DNA of 64,000 nt from contig DATCMU010000029.1 of NCBI GenBank assembly GCA_036563245.1, positions 183,943 to 247,942 on the forward strand, read 5' to 3'. Source of the stretch: DATCMU01 sp036563245. Lineage in GTDB: Bacteria; Pseudomonadota; Alphaproteobacteria; Rhizobiales; Devosiaceae. The first letter of the stretch is position 1, and the number at the start of each line of letters is the position of its first letter. Below the pieces are notes generated by a model. It ran no database searches, was not told the origin of the DNA, and saw nothing but the letters and a program-made list of their open reading frames with translations. This document shows positions 28,461-38,812 of this stretch, one piece after another. Both the position numbers and the translations under genes were made by a program.

Positions 28461-29441
28461 CTACAGCCATTTGCGCCGTTTGAAATAGAGATATGGCAGT
28501 ACCGCAGCCAGCACCATCATGCCCAGCGCCATGGGGTATCCGAACGGCAGGCTCAACTCGGGCATGTAGTGGAAATTCATGCCATAGACCGACGCGACCA
28601 GGGTCGGGGGCAGCAGCACAACGGCGGCGACAGAGAAGATCTTGATGATCTGGTTCTGCTCGAGGTTGATAAGGCCCAGGGTCGCGTCGAGCAGGAAGCT
28701 GATCTTGTTCGACATCGAGCCTGCATGTTCGGCAAGCGAGGCGGTGTCGCGCTCGATCAGCCGGATTCTCTGCCGGGTTTCCCGCGGGCGCTTGTCGGCC
28801 TCCGATGTCGTGGCGTTGTGGTAGGCCACGGCGCGTCGGATGGTGACCAGCCCTTCCTGGATCATCGACAGCGCGTCGCCCTGCCGCCCGATGTGTTCGA
28901 TTACGCCCTGCAGGTCACGCGCCTTGCTTTCGGCCTCAGCGCGATTGCGGAACACGTCATGCGAGATGCCGTCGACCGCCGCCGCGATCTGTTCCAGCGC
29001 GTCCGCCGTCCGGTCGACGATGGTCTCGATCAGCCCCAGCATCACATATTCCCCATCCTGGGAGGCTGTGCCGTTCGGGCGCTGGCACTGGGCGGAATAG
29101 ATCTGGAACGAGCGCGGGTCGATGAAGCGCACCGTCACCAGCGTTCCGTTCTTGAGGATGAAGGTTAGGGGCGTCTTCACCGGCTCGTTGGTGTCGAGCC
29201 GCGTGACATTGGTGATGGTCATGAAATTCGCGCCGCCTTCCGAATAAAGACGCGACGAGACTTCGATCTCCTGCATCTCGGCGTGGCTTGGAACCGAGAT
29301 GCCGAGCAATTGTTCGACCGCATGATCCTCGTCGGTGGTTGGCGACAGCAGATCGATCCAGACCGGACGCCTGCCGGCGGGGTCCGTCAGTCCTTCTGTT
29401 GCGACGAGCCGGTTGCCGTCCTGATAATAGGCATTGAGCAT
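28461..29441 (-). CDS. corA: CorA-family magnesium/cobalt transporter
   Basis: Pentameric Mg2+ (Co2+) channel, 326 residues from ATG 29441. The large N-terminal cytoplasmic domain is followed by two C-terminal membrane segments with the selectivity-filter motif YGMNFHYMPEL between them and a basic end FKRRKWL. ATG 29441 is chosen because GGGGA lies about 8 bases upstream; ATG 29456 would add MGTFH and has no clear site. It is convergent with the lipoprotein gene. Confidence 0.93.
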   Translation of the reverse strand: MLNAYYQDGNRLVATEGLTDPAGRRPVWIDLLSPTTDEDHAVEQLLGISVPSHAEMQEIEVSSRLYSEGGANFMTITNVTRLDTNEPVKTPLTFILKNGTLVTVRFIDPRSFQIYSAQCQRPNGTASQDGEYVMLGLIETIVDRTADALEQIAAAVDGISHDVFRNRAEAESKARDLQGVIEHIGRQGDALSMIQEGLVTIRRAVAYHNATTSEADKRPRETRQRIRLIERDTASLAEHAGSMSNKISFLLDATLGLINLEQNQIIKIFSVAAVVLLPPTLVASVYGMNFHYMPELSLPFGYPMALGMMVLAAVLPYLYFKRRKWL

Positions 29442-29548
29442 GTGAAACGTCCCCATACGGATCGGGCCGGGCGGATGCCGGTAAAGGAATCGCCGCTCAC
29501 AGTTGGATGCAAAGCCGCGCCGTGGTCAACACTCTGGCCAAAGGACGT

Positions 29549-31018
29549 TCAGAAGCCGCCGCCAGTCTTGAAGCCGCCGGTCTTGCGCGTTCCTCTTGTA
29601 CCGCTGCGCGGCCGGTTGAAACCGCCCGAGCCGCTGGAGCCGCCAAACGGGGGAAGCGGGAACCCGCCCCCCGGAGGCATCCGGAACGTGCGCCCGCTGC
29701 GCGGCAATCCCACGCCGCCGCCCCAGTCGCTCGATCCCGGCTTCCAGCCCTGGCTGGCCTTCCACATCGCCCAATAGGCCGCCGCCGTGATGGCGCCCCT
29801 GAGGAACTGGTTGAGAACGTCTCCCGCCAGGTTTTCCTCGCGAAAAGTCGACCGCGGATCGTCGTAGCGCGCGCGCTTGAATTCCCACTCGATGTCCTCG
29901 AGTTCGCGTCGACGCGCCGCCAGAACCTTAAGGCGCGCATGGTAGTCGTCGGCCTCGGCCTGCTCCTCGTTCAGCCGCAATCGCGCGTCGTCGATCTTGG
30001 CAAGGATCGCGTCGTCTTCGGCGGTGCGCGTCGCGCGTGCATCCGCCAGAAGTTTTGCGATGTCCTCGCGCTCGAGGCTTTGGGCAAGAAGGCCCACCGC
30101 ATCGGTGAAGGCGGGATCGCGCCCCTGAGCGAGATGGCGCAAGCTGCCTGCGGCCTCATCGCGGTCGTCCTCGGCCTTGACGATTTCGGCGTCCAGCGCC
30201 TCGATCCGCTCCTGGGTGGCCACGAGGGCCTCGCGGATAGGCTTGCCGCCCGCCGTATCGATGGCCTCGGTCTCCATGCGATCGAGCTCGGCTTCGGCGG
30301 CTTCCGCCAACGCCTGCTGACGCTCGGCGTGCTCGCGCAGCCGCAGCGGGATTTCGTTGAGCATGGCGAAATTCGGCCGGGCCTTGTCGAAGCCGCACAT
30401 TCGGGCCACGATCCCGTCAAGCCAGCGGATCAGGTTGTTGGCCTTGTAATTGCGGGTGCCATAGCCCGCCTCCCACAAATACATGAACAAGGGATCGTCT
30501 CGGTAGGGCCGGCCCTTTTCCTCGCGGTCGGTTTCGGCCTGTTCGGTCTTCTGCAGCGAGCGCGCCGCCACCGATTGCAACTCGGAAGCGTTCTTTCGCT
30601 CCTCCTCGTATTTGGGATCCTTGGCGATAACCGCGGCGATCCGGGCGCTCAGCGCCTTGAGATCGGCCTGGTGCTTGTCCAGTTCCTTGAGCAGGGCCGC
30701 GCGTTCAGTGGCGAGGCCGGCGATGGTCTTGTCGAGCGCCTTGAGCTGCCTTTCGTGGTCCGCAAGGCTTCGGGCGTGTTCGGCCAGCATGTCGCGGGCC
30801 CGCGTTTCCGCCTGCGACAGGCGACCGGTAATCTCGGCCTGGCCTTCGGCCGTCAGGCGGAATTGGGCCAGTTGGCGAAAGAGTTCCGCCTCGTTCTCGC
30901 GGATTCTGGCGATCAACTCGCCGTTGCGCGCCAGCTTCTGGGAGATGTCGCTCTCCTCGCGCCGCACGTCGCGTATCGCATCGTCCAGCGATTTCAGGGC
31001 GTCGGGGCCTGTCAGCAT
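29549..31018 (-). CDS. long coiled-coil protein with Gly/Arg-rich tail, third gene of a TelA-like/DUF6384 module
   Basis: A 489-residue protein with no signal peptide or membrane segment. Residues about 1-160 and 230-400 are rich in Glu, Ala, Lys and Arg in heptad-like patterns and should form coiled coils, with a break around DDPLFMYLWEAGYGTRNY. The last 80 residues are rich in Gly, Pro, Ser and Arg (GGFPLPPFGGSSGSGGFN) and are probably disordered. I do not recognise a named family. It follows the membrane protein gene by 16 bases on the same strand, so a joint function is likely. Confidence 0.75.
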   Translation of the reverse strand: MLTGPDALKSLDDAIRDVRREESDISQKLARNGELIARIRENEAELFRQLAQFRLTAEGQAEITGRLSQAETRARDMLAEHARSLADHERQLKALDKTIAGLATERAALLKELDKHQADLKALSARIAAVIAKDPKYEEERKNASELQSVAARSLQKTEQAETDREEKGRPYRDDPLFMYLWEAGYGTRNYKANNLIRWLDGIVARMCGFDKARPNFAMLNEIPLRLREHAERQQALAEAAEAELDRMETEAIDTAGGKPIREALVATQERIEALDAEIVKAEDDRDEAAGSLRHLAQGRDPAFTDAVGLLAQSLEREDIAKLLADARATRTAEDDAILAKIDDARLRLNEEQAEADDYHARLKVLAARRRELEDIEWEFKRARYDDPRSTFREENLAGDVLNQFLRGAITAAAYWAMWKASQGWKPGSSDWGGGVGLPRSGRTFRMPPGGGFPLPPFGGSSGSGGFNRPRSGTRGTRKTGGFKTGGGF

Positions 31019-31034
31019 TGGGCGGGCATCCTTG

Positions 31035-31973
31035 CTACCATCGCGTCAGCATCCCACCCGAGGTCGGCACCACATAGTCGACGTCGAGGAAACCGTATTG
31101 TTTCACGCCCACCACATTGTGCTCGATGATGCCATCATCGCGCTTGTCCTCGGCAACCGCGTCGTAGACCGATTGCGGCACGCGCAGGGCGAACCTGGAT
31201 ACGTCCTCGGTCTGGCCGTTTTCCTCGTTCTTGATCGGCAGGGTCAGCGCCTTGCCATCCGGCGCGACCGCCTGCACCACGATATAGTAGTTGGTCGCCT
31301 CGGTGTTGACCTCCGGGAAGGTCCAGAAACCCGACTTCTCGCCAGGCTGGTTCACCACCTGCAACACATATTCCTGGCGGATCCTGTCGCGCAGGGCGGT
31401 GAGGTCGGCAACAGCCTTTTCCGCACCCGGCCGGTCGCCCTCGCTGGCGGCGATCTTTCCGCGCTTGCGGATCTCCTCGGCCTGGGTCACCGCGACCTGT
31501 ACCTTGGTCTCGTTGTAGATCGTGTTGTAGAGGCTATCCATCTGCGCGGGCAGCCCCTGCGCAAGCTCGATGCGCGCCGCATCGGACTGCGCGTGCTGAT
31601 ATGGCAAATAGGCGAAGAAATAGCCCGCAAGCCCGATCGTGAGCGCCAGCACCAGGCCGATCACCAGCGGCCCCCACTTCCGCCGGCGCACATAAAGGCG
31701 CGCCAGCGCCAACCCGAAGCCGCCCTTGGGCGGGGTGTAGACGAAACGGCTCTCTGCCAGCGCCGAAACGCCTTCGCGCAGAACCTCGTCGCTCACATTG
31801 ATGCCCTGCTGGGCATAGATGTCGCGCAGCTTGTCGATGAGCTGCTTTTCGCGGGCATCCGCGTCCAGCTCGCGCGTGACGAGGTTGTCGGAATGGCGGA
31901 GAGTGTCCACCACGTCCATGGCCAGCATCACATCGTCCAGCGGAACCGCCGGTTCGTGTGTCGAGGTCGTCAT
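31035..31973 (-). CDS. DUF6384-like single-span membrane protein
   Basis: About 312 residues. A cytoplasmic N-terminal region (LDDVMLAMDVVDTLRHSDNL) is followed by a basic stretch RRRKWG, one strong transmembrane segment (VIGLVLALTIGLAGYFFAYL) and a long C-terminal domain, likely periplasmic, with a helical part and then a beta-rich part. It resembles proteins annotated DUF6384; this is from memory and not checked. ATG 31973 is chosen; GTG 32006, two bases after the upstream stop, is an alternative. It is the middle gene of a three-gene unit. Confidence 0.72.
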   Translation of the reverse strand: MTTSTHEPAVPLDDVMLAMDVVDTLRHSDNLVTRELDADAREKQLIDKLRDIYAQQGINVSDEVLREGVSALAESRFVYTPPKGGFGLALARLYVRRRKWGPLVIGLVLALTIGLAGYFFAYLPYQHAQSDAARIELAQGLPAQMDSLYNTIYNETKVQVAVTQAEEIRKRGKIAASEGDRPGAEKAVADLTALRDRIRQEYVLQVVNQPGEKSGFWTFPEVNTEATNYYIVVQAVAPDGKALTLPIKNEENGQTEDVSRFALRVPQSVYDAVAEDKRDDGIIEHNVVGVKQYGFLDVDYVVPTSGGMLTRW

Positions 31974-32008
31974 GTCCCGAGGCCCTGCCGCCCCCTGTAC
32001 CGTCACGC

Positions 32009-33211
32009 TCAGCTCTGCGGGGTCTCCGCCATCAGCGCATTGCCATCGGCCGCGAGCTTGGCCAGGCGGCGCTTGCCGTCTTCAACCGCGTCGCGGATTT
32101 CCACGGAGTTCTCGGTGGAGAGCTTGCGCATCTCGTTGATGATGGTGCGCGAACGCTCCTGGAAATTGACCACGCTGTCCACCAGCTTCTTGACCGCGTC
32201 GGCCCTGATGGTGGGACCATAGCCGGCCTTGATCGCCTCTTCCTGCACCTTGTCGCCGATTTCGGACAGGGTTTCCAGGCTCTTGGACATGCCCTCCTTC
32301 ATGGCATTGAGCGTCTCGGTGGATTCGTGAAGCCCGAACATGCCGGTGAACGAGGCCGACAGGGCCGTCAGCACCGTTTCATTGGTCGAGAAGAACGAAA
32401 TCGACTGCTGATAGACCCGCTCCTTGGCATTCGTCGTCTGCATCAGGCGCGCCATCACCACTTCCGAGGTATTGTAGGAAATGGTGAGGTTGTCCGAGAG
32501 ATCCTTGGCGATCTGGTAGCGGCGCTCTTCGTCCTGCATCTCGCGCAGGCGCTCGTCGCGGGCCATTTCAAGCCGCGCGCGGTCCGCGGCCGAACCGTCC
32601 GTGTAGTTGGCGACTGCCGCGGACGCCGTCTCGAGGGCCTTCTTGCGTTCGTCGAGGTGCTTCTCCGCGGTCTGCAACACCTCGAAGGCCATCACTTCGG
32701 ACTGCTTCAGGGCGCCACGGAAGTCCCGATAGGCATCGAGAATGGTGTGTTCGCGGTCCACCTGGTCCTTGGTGTCCCTTGAAACGGACAGATAGGTGTC
32801 CCGGATCCGGTTGAACCGCGTGGCAATGTCGCCCCGCGAGACCTTCATCCAGATATTTGAGGCGCGTTCGAGCAGGTCGATCTTGCTGTCGTCGAGCTGG
32901 TCGACCAGCGCCTTGGCATCGTCACGGATCGAATCGAAGCCCTTGGTGATATCCTCGTAGCGCTCGCCCACATTCATTGCGGCGACCTGTTCGCGCACCA
33001 CCTCGTTGAATGTGCTGGCCTGCGACAGCGTGCGCGCAATCAGCAGGACACGCGTCTCGTCGAGCGCCGTGATCTCCTGCAGAAGACCGGTGATCGGCGC
33101 TTCCTCGACCTTTTCGGGCCAGAGCCCCAGATCGCGGATCGCGGCGACCGCCTTGTCCAGATACTGAAGGGGCGTTTCGGTCATTTCCCCGGTGGTGGTT
33201 TCCACAGCCAT
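32009..33211 (-). CDS. all-helical protein, possibly TelA-like (toxic anion resistance family)
   Basis: A 400-residue soluble, highly charged helical protein, first gene of the module. Its layout (helical bundle with DITKGFDSIRDDAKALVDQLDD, then IATRFNRIRDTY, a long DREHTILDAYRDFRGALKQSEVMAFEVLQTAEKHLDERK helix pair, then a C-terminal helix with ETLNAMKEGMSKSLETLSE and VVNFQERSRTIINEMRKLS) recalls TelA/KlaA proteins. That match is by general pattern, not by a diagnostic motif. TelA proteins often occur in stress-response gene groups. No enzymatic motif is visible. Confidence 0.6.
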   Translation of the reverse strand: MAVETTTGEMTETPLQYLDKAVAAIRDLGLWPEKVEEAPITGLLQEITALDETRVLLIARTLSQASTFNEVVREQVAAMNVGERYEDITKGFDSIRDDAKALVDQLDDSKIDLLERASNIWMKVSRGDIATRFNRIRDTYLSVSRDTKDQVDREHTILDAYRDFRGALKQSEVMAFEVLQTAEKHLDERKKALETASAAVANYTDGSAADRARLEMARDERLREMQDEERRYQIAKDLSDNLTISYNTSEVVMARLMQTTNAKERVYQQSISFFSTNETVLTALSASFTGMFGLHESTETLNAMKEGMSKSLETLSEIGDKVQEEAIKAGYGPTIRADAVKKLVDSVVNFQERSRTIINEMRKLSTENSVEIRDAVEDGKRRLAKLAADGNALMAETPQS

Positions 33212-33338
33212 CGTGATGCCTCGCCTTGGTTGCAGCTCATGATTCCCGCTTGTGTCCGCTGTGACAATTGCACGGGGGCCCTGTGGGCACTATTTCTCTG
33301 ATATTGGTGCCAAAAAGACGCAGGTAAAGGCCACGGCC

Positions 33339-33803
33339 ATGCAATTCGGCGGACACTACCTGATCGCGGCGCGGCGCGAAGACGTCTGGCTGGCACTCAA
33401 CGACACCGCAGTGCTCAAGGAAGCGATACCCGGCTGCCGGCGCATCGAATGGGTAACCCCCGCCACCCTGGTCGCGGAGATTGCCGTCGATTTCGGCGTC
33501 GTCAAGCCCGTGTTCACCGGCGACCTTGAACTCAGCGACGTGGTGCCCGCGCAATCCTATACCCTCTCGGGCGGCGGACGCGGCGGGCTGCTGGGCCTCG
33601 CCCGGGCCGATGCGCGGGTCACGCTGGCCGATCACGACCAGGGCACCGAACTGAGGTTTTCCGCCGACGGGCAGGCATCCGGACGTATCATGAAGCTCGG
33701 CCATGCCTTGGTTGGCAATCGCGCGCAGTGGGTGATCGACGGTTTTTTCGAGCGGTTCGCCAAAGCCATGGGCGCCTCCTGGCACACGCTGGAGGCCGAC
33801 TAG
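33339..33803 (+). CDS. CoxG-like SRPBCC-domain protein
   Basis: A 154-residue protein of the carbon-monoxide dehydrogenase subunit G family, START/SRPBCC fold. The N terminus MQFGGHYLIAARREDVWLAL and NDTAVLKEAIPGCRRIEW are family hallmarks, as is the C-terminal helix region. No CO dehydrogenase genes are nearby, so its role is unknown; members of the family bind hydrophobic ligands or help metal-enzyme assembly. ATG 33339 gives the standard start; the frame continues upstream to 33252 but that part is not family-like. It is divergent from the TelA-like gene. Confidence 0.85.
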   Translation: MQFGGHYLIAARREDVWLALNDTAVLKEAIPGCRRIEWVTPATLVAEIAVDFGVVKPVFTGDLELSDVVPAQSYTLSGGGRGGLLGLARADARVTLADHDQGTELRFSADGQASGRIMKLGHALVGNRAQWVIDGFFERFAKAMGASWHTLEAD

Positions 33804-33862
33804 GGCATCGTTGCGGCCGATCCTGCACGTCTTTTGCCAACCGCCGGGCCTCCGGCCGGTGA

Positions 33863-33886
33863 AATTTTGACCAATTGTTCAAAATT
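33863..33886. promoter_or_regulatory. RutR-like palindromic operator upstream of the nucleoside importer
   Basis: A 24-base palindrome centred on CAATTG with 22 of 24 positions symmetric. Its core TTGACCAATTGTTCAA (33867-33882) matches the RutR consensus TTGACCAnnTGGTCAA at 13 of the 14 defined positions. RutR is a TetR-type repressor that senses uracil/thymine. It lies about 120 bases upstream of the importer start. That the host has a RutR-like regulator is an inference. Confidence 0.55.
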
Positions 33887-34003
33887 CGCGTTTTTCGCTT
33901 GCGGCGGTTGAATTTGCACGGTTCAATCCCGCTTTATCGCGCGCGGTGTATCCCCGGCGGACCGCATCCGCCACCCGTAGCGACTACAGGGAGAAAAGTT
34001 ATC

Positions 34004-35029
<1,026 letters not shown>

Positions 35030-35049
35030 CGGCTGGCGGCGATTACCTG

Positions 35050-36633
35050 ATGGAAGATCGCGAAAATGAAATGGCGCAGCGGCCGGCTTCGGCCGCTGCA
35101 GCCAACTGGGCGATAGAGCTTGTCGGGATCGACAAGAGCTTTGGGCCGGTGCACGCGAACAAGAACATCAACCTCAAGGTTGAGCGGGGGACCGTACACG
35201 GCATCGTTGGGGAGAACGGCGCCGGAAAATCGACATTGATGTCGATCCTTTATGGGTTCTACACCGCCGACGCCGGCCAGATCTTCGTGAATGGCGAGCG
35301 GGCGGTCATCACGGATTCACGGCACGCGCTGAAACTGGGCATCGGCATGGTGCACCAGCACTTCATGCTGGTCGACAATTTCACCGTCATCGAAAACATC
35401 ATCCTCGGCGTGGAGGACAGCGAACTGCTCAATCGCAGTATCGACCGGGCCCGCGGCGAGATGAAGCGGCTCGCCGCCGACTATGGCCTAGAGGTCGATC
35501 CGGACACAAAGATCGAGGATCTTTCGGTGGGCCAGCAGCAGCGGGTCGAGATCCTCAAGGCACTCTATCGCGGCGCCGAAATCCTTATCCTGGACGAACC
35601 GACCGGTGTTCTGACGCCGGCGGAGGCGGACCATCTGTTCAGGATTCTCGAGCAGTTGCGCCAGCAGGGAAAGACCATCATCCTGATCACCCACAAGCTT
35701 CGGGAGATCATGGCGATCACCGACAACGTCTCGGTGATGCGCCAGGGCGAAATGGTGGAGACGCTCAGGACCGCCGATACCAACCCTGAAAAACTTGCCG
35801 AACTCATGGTCGGCCGCCACGTCCTGCTCAGGGTGGAAAAGGGGCCGGCCACGCCCGGCGAAGTGAAGCTTGAGGCAAGGGATCTCGTGGTGACCGACGA
35901 GATGGGCGTGACCCGCGTCAAGGGCGTGAGTTTCAATGTGCGCGCTGGGGAGATCGTGGGCATCGCCGGTGTGGCGGGCAACGGGCAATCGGAACTGCTC
36001 GAGGCGGTCTCGGGCATGAACGCCCCCACCTCCGGCCAGATCCTCGTGAACGGACAGCCGATCGTGTTCAAGGGTGACGACAACGCCTCGCGCATACGGC
36101 TGATGAGTGTTGGCCATGTGCCCGAAGATCGGCAACGCATGGGCCTGGTCACCCAGTTCGAGGAATGGGAGAATTCCATCCTTGGCTACGAGGACGACGA
36201 CCGGTTCGGCAACGGGCCATTTCTCTCGATCAAGGCATGCCGCGACTATGCCAAGGCAGGGATCGAGGACTTCGATATCCGCCCGGCCAATTGCCGGCTC
36301 AAGACCGCAAATTTCTCCGGCGGCAACCAGCAGAAGATCATCGTGATGCGCGAGATGGAGCGGAACCCGGATGTGCTCATCGTGGGCCAGCCGACCCGCG
36401 GCGTCGATATCGGCGCCATCGAGTTCATCCACAACCGCATCATCGAAATGCGCGACGCGGGCAAGGCGATCCTTCTCGTCTCCGTCGAGCTCGACGAAAT
36501 CCGGTCCCTGTCGGACAGGATCCTGGTGATGTTCGACGGCAGGCTGGTGGGCGAGGCTGACCCCGCCACCGCGACCGAGGGCGAACTGGGGTTGCTCATG
36601 GCAGGCATCGAAAAGGCGGAGGCAGCCGAATGA
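35050..36633 (+). CDS. double ABC ATPase of the BMP-type nucleoside importer
   Basis: A 527-residue protein with two nucleotide-binding domains, like RbsA/YufO. The first has Walker A GENGAGKSTL, signature LSVGQQQRVEIL and Walker B ILILDEPT; the second has a degenerate P-loop GVAGNGQSELL, signature FSGGNQQKIIVMREM and the QPTRGVD block, normal for this family. ATG 35050 is taken; ATG 35068 is a good alternative because GGAAGA lies upstream of it. It overlaps the first permease by 4 bases. Confidence 0.95.
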   Translation: MEDRENEMAQRPASAAAANWAIELVGIDKSFGPVHANKNINLKVERGTVHGIVGENGAGKSTLMSILYGFYTADAGQIFVNGERAVITDSRHALKLGIGMVHQHFMLVDNFTVIENIILGVEDSELLNRSIDRARGEMKRLAADYGLEVDPDTKIEDLSVGQQQRVEILKALYRGAEILILDEPTGVLTPAEADHLFRILEQLRQQGKTIILITHKLREIMAITDNVSVMRQGEMVETLRTADTNPEKLAELMVGRHVLLRVEKGPATPGEVKLEARDLVVTDEMGVTRVKGVSFNVRAGEIVGIAGVAGNGQSELLEAVSGMNAPTSGQILVNGQPIVFKGDDNASRIRLMSVGHVPEDRQRMGLVTQFEEWENSILGYEDDDRFGNGPFLSIKACRDYAKAGIEDFDIRPANCRLKTANFSGGNQQKIIVMREMERNPDVLIVGQPTRGVDIGAIEFIHNRIIEMRDAGKAILLVSVELDEIRSLSDRILVMFDGRLVGEADPATATEGELGLLMAGIEKAEAAE

Positions 36634-37751
36634 GCGCCAGAAGACCCCTTCCGCGCTGGGCGGACGTCGCACTGCTGCCCGCACTCAATCTCACTCTCGC
36701 CTTCGTCATCGGCGGGCTGGTGGTCGCCTTCATCGGCGAAAATCCGCTCAAGGCGATGCAGATCCTTATCTACGGCGCATTCGGCTATGGCGAGGGCGTC
36801 GGCTACACGCTGCATTTTGCAACCGACTTCGTGTTCACCGGCCTTGCCGTGGCGCTGGCTGCGCACGCGGGCCTGTTCAATATCGGCGGCGAGGGGCAGG
36901 CCTATGTCGGCGGCCTCGGGGCGATCCTGATCGCCCTGCCGCTGGACAATACGCACTGGCTGATCGTGCTGCCGCTTGCCGTGATCGCCTCGGGCGCGTT
37001 CGGCGCGGCGTGGGGGTTCATTCCCGGCTATTTGCAGGCCAAGCGCGGCAGTCACGTGGTGATCACCACGATCATGTTCAATTTTATCGCCGCCGCGCTC
37101 ATGGTCTATCTGCTCAACCGCGTGCTCAAGCGCCCGGGCCAGATGGCGCCGGAAAGCGCCTCCGTGGTCGCGGCCGGCAAGATCCCGCAGTTGCGCGAGT
37201 TCTTCCCCTGGTTCGGCTATTCGCCGCTCAATGTCACCGTGTTCGTCGCCATCCTGGCGCTGATCTTCTTTTACGTGCTGATCTGGCGCACCGAGTTCGG
37301 CTACAAGATCCGCACCGTGGGCCACAATCCCACGGCGGCACGGTACGCGGGCATGTCGGTCACCAGGATCACGATCATTGTGATGATGCTGTCCGGCGCC
37401 CTGGCCGGCATGATGGCGGTCAACGAAGTGCTCGGCGTGCAACAGCGCCTCGTGCTCGATTTCACCTCCGGTTACGGCTTTGTGGGGATAGCGGTGGCAT
37501 TGATGGGGCGCAACCACCCCATCGGCATCGCACTGGCCGCGATCCTGTTCGGCGCGCTCTACCAGGGCGGGCAGGAACTCGCCTTCGAGATGCCCCGGGT
37601 CAGTCGCGAACTGATCCTTGTCATCCAGGCGCTGGTGATCCTGTTCACCGGGGCAATGGAGGACATGTTCCGCCCAAGCCTGCAAAGCATCTTCATGGCG
37701 CTTTCTCCCCGCAAGGAAAACGGCGCCTCCACCCGGCAGACGGAGGGCTAG
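36630..37751 (+). CDS. ABC importer permease (YufP-like)
   Basis: A 373-residue BPD_transp_2-type inner membrane permease with about nine or ten hydrophobic segments. Typical blocks are AAHAGLFNIGGEGQAYVGGL, KRGSHVVITTIMFNFIA and the cytoplasmic loop FGYKIRTVGHNPTAARYAGM that contacts the ATPase. The ATG overlaps the ATPase stop; three bases separate it from the second permease. Confidence 0.94.
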   Translation: MSARRPLPRWADVALLPALNLTLAFVIGGLVVAFIGENPLKAMQILIYGAFGYGEGVGYTLHFATDFVFTGLAVALAAHAGLFNIGGEGQAYVGGLGAILIALPLDNTHWLIVLPLAVIASGAFGAAWGFIPGYLQAKRGSHVVITTIMFNFIAAALMVYLLNRVLKRPGQMAPESASVVAAGKIPQLREFFPWFGYSPLNVTVFVAILALIFFYVLIWRTEFGYKIRTVGHNPTAARYAGMSVTRITIIVMMLSGALAGMMAVNEVLGVQQRLVLDFTSGYGFVGIAVALMGRNHPIGIALAAILFGALYQGGQELAFEMPRVSRELILVIQALVILFTGAMEDMFRPSLQSIFMALSPRKENGASTRQTEG

Positions 37752-37754
37752 GCG

Positions 37755-38723
37755 ATGGGTTTCGAGGACATCGTCTATCTTCTGGCCTCGACGGTCAGGC
37801 TATCCGTGCCGCTGATCCTGGCGGCGCTGGCCGGGCTCTATTCGGAGCGCTCGGGCGTGTTCGACATCGGGCTGGAAGGCAAGATGCTGGCCGCCGCCTT
37901 CGGCGCGGCGACCGTCGCCTATCTCTCCGGATCGGCCTGGATCGGGCTTCTGGCCGGTATCGGCGTTTCGGTGGGCATGTCGATGATCCACGGGCTGGCC
38001 TCGATCAATTTCCGGGGCAACCAGATCGTTTCGGGCGTTGCGATCAACTTCCTCGCCTCCGGCCTCACCACCTTCCTGGGGCAGAACTGGTTCCGCCAGG
38101 GCGGGCGCACCCCGCAGCTCACCGGCGCGCAGCGCTTCGAGGGGATCAACCTTCCATTCGTGGACGCCATCCGGGACGTCCCTTATGTGGGCCCGGTCTA
38201 TGCCAATCTGATTTCCGGGCAGAACATCCTCGTCTACATGGCATTTGTCGCTGTTCCGCTGACCGCGTTCGTGCTGTTCCGCACCCGTTTCGGCTTGCGG
38301 CTCAGGGCGGTGGGCGAGAACCCCAAGGCCGTCGACACCGCGGGCATTCACGTCAATGCCATGCGCTACAAGGCGCTCATCATCACGGGTATCCTGTGCG
38401 GCATCGCTGGCGCCTATTTTTCGACCGCGCAGTCCGCCGGGTTCGGCAAGGACATGACCGCGGGCAAGGGCTTCATCGCGCTCGCGGCGCTGATCTTTTC
38501 CAAGTGGCGTCCGTGGCCGGTGCTGGCGACCTGCCTGCTGTTCGGGTTCCTCGATGCCTTGCAGATCCGCCTCCAGGGCGTGGTGCTGCCGGGGATAGGG
38601 GAGGTGCCGGTGCAGGCGATCCAGGCGCTACCCTACATCCTGACCGTGGTGCTCCTGGCCGGATTCATCGGCCGGGCCATTCCGCCCAAGGCGGGCGGCC
38701 AGCCCTACGTCAAGGAGCGCTGA
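37755..38723 (+). CDS. ABC importer permease (YufQ-like)
   Basis: A 322-residue second permease, BPD_transp_2 family, with about eight or nine membrane segments. Typical blocks are GLYSERSGVFDIGLEGKML, FRGNQIVSGVAINFLASGL, FGLRLRAVGENPKAVDTAG and GKGFIALAALIFSKWRP. Together with the previous three genes it completes a nucleoside importer; the downstream catabolic genes support that substrate class. Confidence 0.94.
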   Translation: MGFEDIVYLLASTVRLSVPLILAALAGLYSERSGVFDIGLEGKMLAAAFGAATVAYLSGSAWIGLLAGIGVSVGMSMIHGLASINFRGNQIVSGVAINFLASGLTTFLGQNWFRQGGRTPQLTGAQRFEGINLPFVDAIRDVPYVGPVYANLISGQNILVYMAFVAVPLTAFVLFRTRFGLRLRAVGENPKAVDTAGIHVNAMRYKALIITGILCGIAGAYFSTAQSAGFGKDMTAGKGFIALAALIFSKWRPWPVLATCLLFGFLDALQIRLQGVVLPGIGEVPVQAIQALPYILTVVLLAGFIGRAIPPKAGGQPYVKER

Positions 38724-38812
38724 GCGCCGTCAAACGGTCGGCGGCGCCCAGGGCCTGAACGTCGGGCCGGGGCCGCCGCCGGGCGCAGTGCGAAGATCAG
38801 CCGGAGTTTTTC

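Noticed and set aside
33840..33860. Short GC hairpin after the CoxG-like gene as a terminator
   Set aside because: Only a 5-bp stem and no proper T-run; not strong enough to report as a terminator.
37010..38758. Long plus-strand open frame overlapping both importer permeases
   Set aside because: Different frame from the two clear permease genes and no recognisable sequence.
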